Of a stretch of 9,991 nucleotides of DNA, positions 6,980-9,991 are shown in pieces; position 1 is the stretch's first letter, and every line of letters begins with the position of its first letter. Below the pieces are notes generated by a model that saw only the letters and a program-made list of their open reading frames with translations, was not told the DNA's origin and did no database searches. This stretch comes from Candidatus Coatesiibacteriota bacterium (GTDB lineage: Bacteria; RBG-13-66-14; B26-G2), in assembly GCA_003647715.1 (NCBI GenBank), contig QMNJ01000047.1, positions 1 through 9,991 on the forward strand, read 5' to 3'. A program made the position numbers and the translations under genes.

Positions 6980-7855
6980 TCAATATAGAATAAGCATACA
7001 CGAAATCACCCATAAAACTAAATTAATAATAAGCGGTCTGTCCCTATATAGAATCCTTGTTGGTGACCCTCCCTCCTTACGCATATGAATTAAAAAAAGA
7101 TACCTGAATATACCAAAAACCACAAACGGAACTGTATAAACGAGATTCACTGTTCCAAACTTCTCCACAGTTGATGTTGAAATGGTGTATAGAGTGTATG
7201 ACATCACCGTAGATGCGGTAACTACTGCTATCATTTCATCAAGAAGTTTCGTGGAATAATCCCTGAGTGCCCTTCTATGCTTCTCTGCTCTCTCTTCCAG
7301 AAGCTCAACCTCTGCTCGCCTTTTTGATAAAGCCAGAAAAAGCGATAAGAAGAATGTGCATATAATCAACCAAGTAGAGAATTCAAGAGTAGATGCTATC
7401 GCATAAACACCTGCTACTGCCCTCAGAACGAAGTTAATTGATATTATAACAACATCAAGGATAACAATCCGCTTCAGCACAATAGAGTATAGAATATTCA
7501 GAAGAATATAAATTGAGACGACCTTAAAGAAATGAATATTAAATATGAAGTAGGATAATACAACTGCTCCCGCAAACATTACAACAAAATAGATGATTGC
7601 CATCGCCAAACTAATATCACCCGCGGCGATAGGTCTCCTTGACTTCTGAGGGTGATTTCTGTCCGCTCTTGCATCTATGATGTCATTAAATATATATACC
7701 GCTCCTGAGGCAACGCAGAATACACCAAATGCGATTATGCTTCTCTCAAGGTATTGTAAGTTGAAGAAATTTTTAGAGAATATAACCGCAGCAAAGATAA
7801 CTATATTCTTCACCCATTGATGCGGTCTTACAAGTTTCACAATACTAATTATCAC
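6980..7855 (-). CDS. UbiA-superfamily membrane prenyltransferase, decaprenyl-phosphate phosphoribosyltransferase-like
   Basis: A polytopic inner-membrane enzyme of about 8-9 helices. The first Asp-rich motif is NDIIDARADR (57-66), continuing NHPQKSRRPIAAGDIS; the second region is YSIVLKRIVILD (123-134), then FVLRAVAG, LFLALSKRRAE (172-182) and RDRPL near the end. The start RPHQWVKN and the HP-K-RRPIAAG segment resemble decaprenyl-phosphate 5-phosphoribose synthase (Rv3806c type), which joins phosphoribose pyrophosphate to a polyprenyl phosphate, rather than quinone or heme prenyltransferases. The actual substrate here is inferred, not shown. GTG 7855 is the start: AGAGG lies seven bases upstream, and the gap from the glycosidase stop is four bases, so the two are co-translated. 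No partner epimerase or arabinosyltransferase gene is in view. 291 residues fits the family. A promoter for rpmH follows its stop directly. Confidence 0.85.
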   Translation of the reverse strand: MIISIVKLVRPHQWVKNIVIFAAVIFSKNFFNLQYLERSIIAFGVFCVASGAVYIFNDIIDARADRNHPQKSRRPIAAGDISLAMAIIYFVVMFAGAVVLSYFIFNIHFFKVVSIYILLNILYSIVLKRIVILDVVIISINFVLRAVAGVYAIASTLEFSTWLIICTFFLSLFLALSKRRAEVELLEERAEKHRRALRDYSTKLLDEMIAVVTASTVMSYTLYTISTSTVEKFGTVNLVYTVPFVVFGIFRYLFLIHMRKEGGSPTRILYRDRPLIINLVLWVISCMLILY

Positions 7856-7859
7856 TTGA

Positions 7860-9218
7860 TTACCTCTTAATTAAACCTGCCAACCTCTCAGCTTCGCCTT
7901 TCTTGTTAAATAAACCAATATATATATTATACCACCCATCCTCCAATTTTATGAATGCTTTGTTGTCCGTCTCATACTGCAATTCCTTCGCCTTTAATAT
8001 TGCATATCTCTGTGTTGACTTAATGTCATACCTTATTGAGTAATACCTCTCACCTCCGTGGCTTATAGCAACAACCGGCAACCTCTCCATAGCAATTACC
8101 CTCAAATCAGGCACATCCACCACCAGATTATTTACCCCCTCCGACAACATCCCAAATACACCCTCATCACACTTAGTTAGTGTCTCATGCGAGAATACAG
8201 AGTATCCATTGAAACCACGCGCCCTTATACTCTTAATCCTCTCTGTAACCTGCTCAACGGTGTCTACTCTACCGTTCCCCCTCTCAAGCACCCCAATGCC
8301 CACTATCACCCTTTTCTCATCTGCTACCCTTTTATACTCCTCCAACCTCCCCTCTATGCTATCAATGTTATCTGCATAACACATCGGCACCACAAAGTCA
8401 ACCAACCCGCTCGACAGCCACTCGCCCCACCTCTGCCCGAACTCCTCATACGCACCTACAGTCCCCCCTATAACCGCAGCAGATATTGGCAAATCAGGTC
8501 TTATTCTGTGCAGCGACTGCTCAAGCTCGCCCAGAAACTTTGTAATCCTTCCAGCCCGCCAGACCCTAAACATATCCTTATTCTTCTTTGGTTCAAAACC
8601 CGTCTCCTCAGTGAATATGTAATCAGCAGAGGGATTATGCCCGAAACCATCCGATGGGTAACGGAGATAGTCAAGATGAAAGCCATCCACCGGGTAGTTC
8701 ATAACAATGTCTGAGAATATGCCTATAAGGTAGTTCCAAACCTGTGGTAGTGCCGGGTCCAGCCAGCACTGCCTACTCTCATCATAAGGCGAGCCCGCCT
8801 CATTGAGGGTGAACCACTCAGATGGAAATGGTAGTTCACTCTCCTTAAAATCCTTTCTGGTTGCAACAAAGGTGGTAACCCAGGCGTGAACCCTAATCCC
8901 CTTCTTGTGAGCATACTCAAGTATAAATTCCAGAGGGTCAAACTCTGTTGGTGAGTTTTCAAGGAATGTTGAGCGCGGCTCAAAGTTGGGGAATTCATCG
9001 TAGATTCGGTTTGGTGTGTATAGGCAATCAGCCCGATATCTCACCTCTGCGAATATAAGGTTGAAATGAGCACTGGCTACATCATCCACTACTTCCTCAA
9101 TCTTCTCAGGAGATGTCAACTCCCAGGCGGGGACCCATACCGCCCTCACCTCCTCCAGCGTCATAACTGATTGGTTGATTGACAGGAGCACAATAAAAGC
9201 TGAGATGAGATATCTCAT
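7860..9218 (-). CDS. Secreted GHL10 (DUF187) family glycoside hydrolase with C-terminal SPOR-like domain
   Basis: Residues 1-19 form a hydrophobic signal-like segment without a lipobox Cys, so the protein is probably periplasmic or cell-surface. Residues 23-360 are a TIM-barrel GHL10 domain: EEVRAVWVPAWELTSPEKI, FNLIFAEVRYRADCLY, GIRVHAWVTTF, CWLDPALPQVWNYL, VDGFHLDYLRYPSDG (177-191, likely catalytic-site segment) and DFVVPMCYADN (274-284). Residues about 390-452 look like a SPOR domain: YYSIRYDIKSTQ, then GWYNIYIGLFNKKGEAERL, matching the family's two beta-alpha repeats. GHL10 includes E. coli DigH, which cuts peptidoglycan stripped of stem peptides, and SPOR domains bind such denuded glycan; a wall-remodelling role is inferred. 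ATG 9218 overlaps the upstream BMP gene by four bases (ATGA) and has GGGAAAGGG upstream. 452 residues. Confidence 0.9.
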   Translation of the reverse strand: MRYLISAFIVLLSINQSVMTLEEVRAVWVPAWELTSPEKIEEVVDDVASAHFNLIFAEVRYRADCLYTPNRIYDEFPNFEPRSTFLENSPTEFDPLEFILEYAHKKGIRVHAWVTTFVATRKDFKESELPFPSEWFTLNEAGSPYDESRQCWLDPALPQVWNYLIGIFSDIVMNYPVDGFHLDYLRYPSDGFGHNPSADYIFTEETGFEPKKNKDMFRVWRAGRITKFLGELEQSLHRIRPDLPISAAVIGGTVGAYEEFGQRWGEWLSSGLVDFVVPMCYADNIDSIEGRLEEYKRVADEKRVIVGIGVLERGNGRVDTVEQVTERIKSIRARGFNGYSVFSHETLTKCDEGVFGMLSEGVNNLVVDVPDLRVIAMERLPVVAISHGGERYYSIRYDIKSTQRYAILKAKELQYETDNKAFIKLEDGWYNIYIGLFNKKGEAERLAGLIKR

Positions 9219-9991
9219 ACCCTTTCCCTGAGCACGGCTTTAACCTGTTCTACCTTCTCTAACATTACCTCATCAAACAGGTCTCTGTTCGACTCATCTA
9301 TGGCAATATCAAGCCAGCCACCCGATATGCCATAATAAAACAAACCGCCCTTTAGCTCGCCCTTAAATGCATCTATAATCGCTTGATATACGATGGCATC
9401 AATGTCCCTTACCAGAGAGGTGAGAACATAGCCTGGCTCAATATAGTTCTGATTTGCGTCACATCCCACCGCCAACCTACCTCTCTCCTTTGCCTCTTTA
9501 AATACGCCCACTCCCGCCATACCTATGGGTGCAAATATAACCTTAACACCACTATCATATAACTCGCAAGCAAGTTGCTCTCCCGCCTTCTCATCAGCCA
9601 TCATACTCTCTCTACCAAATGCCTTGTATTTTATCTCAATGCCTGTAAAAATGCCTTCTGCCCCTTCGGTATAACCACGATAGAGATTTTGTATATACTC
9701 GCTCCTGTCAGGAGCTATGAAGCCCAGAGGTTCTCCCTCACTCTTCATTGCAGATACAACCCCCACAAGATAACCACCCGCATACGCATCAAAGATACAC
9801 GAAAACACATTCTCTGCCCTTACCTCGCTATCAAAGACAAGAAAGTCAATGCCTGTGTTATCACCTGCTACCGCCCCAATATACTGGTTAAGAAATCTTG
9901 GTGCTACTATTACCATATCATAGTCGCCCTTCACACACTTATATAAAGCATCAAGCCCCTCCTTCTCATTCATAACCATAAACTCATCAAT
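9215..9991 (-). CDS. BMP-family (PF02608-type) substrate-binding protein, N-terminus cut off by the window edge
   Basis: Substrate-binding component of the BMP/Med/PnrA class, which in known cases delivers nucleosides or related ligands to an ABC importer. The frame is open to the right edge, so the ATG at 9979 is not the likely start; about 70-80 residues with the signal or lipobox are missing. Visible family features: YDMVIVAPRFLNQYIGAVA, DFLVFDSEV, NVFSCIFDAYAGGYLVGVVSA, LGFIAPDRSEYIQNLYRGYTEG, GVKVIFAPIGMAGVGVFKEAKERG, AVGCDANQNYIEPGYVLTSLV and IDAIVYQAI. The stop overlaps the start of the GHL10 gene (ATGA), so they are coupled. No ABC permease or ATPase gene lies downstream, so its transporter is upstream or elsewhere, or it serves as a sensor. 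The ligand cannot be read from the sequence. Confidence 0.87.
   Translation of the reverse strand: MDEFMVMNEKEGLDALYKCVKGDYDMVIVAPRFLNQYIGAVAGDNTGIDFLVFDSEVRAENVFSCIFDAYAGGYLVGVVSAMKSEGEPLGFIAPDRSEYIQNLYRGYTEGAEGIFTGIEIKYKAFGRESMMADEKAGEQLACELYDSGVKVIFAPIGMAGVGVFKEAKERGRLAVGCDANQNYIEPGYVLTSLVRDIDAIVYQAIIDAFKGELKGGLFYYGISGGWLDIAIDESNRDLFDEVMLEKVEQVKAVLRERV

Noticed and set aside
8187..8714. 175-codon open frame on the plus strand
   Set aside because: It is wholly antisense to the GHL10 gene, whose protein motifs are unambiguous; composition is Pro/Tyr/His-rich as expected from the reverse complement.

Overview
The window is about 10 kb of bacterial chromosome of moderate to low GC. Every gene I can support lies on the minus strand, so transcription runs from the right edge to the left edge. 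The core is the conserved block rpmH, rnpA(-yidD), yidC, jag/khpB, mnmE, mnmG, rsmG. YidC has the long periplasmic domain between its first and second membrane segments, which points to a Gram-negative (diderm) cell. Arginine is written mostly with AGA/AGG and isoleucine often with ATA, and the coding strand is purine-rich; this is compatible with, but does not prove, a thermophilic or uncultivated lineage. I cannot name a phylum from the sequence alone.

Layout from right to left (5' to 3' for the genes). (1) 9991-6980 holds an envelope-related group: a BMP-type substrate-binding protein cut by the window edge, a secreted GHL10 family glycosidase with a SPOR-like C-terminal domain, and a UbiA-superfamily membrane prenyltransferase resembling decaprenyl-phosphate phosphoribosyltransferase. 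These are joined by a 4-base ATGA overlap and a 4-base gap, so they are very likely one transcript. (2) 6979-6881 holds a good sigma-70-type promoter (TTGACC, 17 bases, TATCAT) and a short leader with a small hairpin. (3) 6880-3658 holds rpmH, an rnpA-yidD gene fusion with a TTG start, yidC and jag: ribosome, RNase P and membrane-protein insertion functions. (4) 3657-3582 holds an intrinsic-terminator-like hairpin, so jag may be the end of most transcripts. (5) 3581-1 holds mnmE, mnmG and rsmG, tightly overlapping: tRNA U34 and 16S rRNA G527 modification. rsmG runs off the left edge.

The main points of interest are the single-ORF fusion of RnpA to YidD, the pairing of GHL10 with a SPOR-like domain in one polypeptide, departures from family consensus in both partners of the MnmE-MnmG complex (G4 motif SRAD instead of NKxD; the DNAD segment of MnmG replaced), a terminator only about 20 bases before mnmE, and the absence of dnaA next to rpmH. 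I saw no tRNA or rRNA gene, CRISPR array, insertion sequence or prophage gene. No stretch over 300 bases lacks a gene; the largest gap is 143 bases, upstream of yidC.
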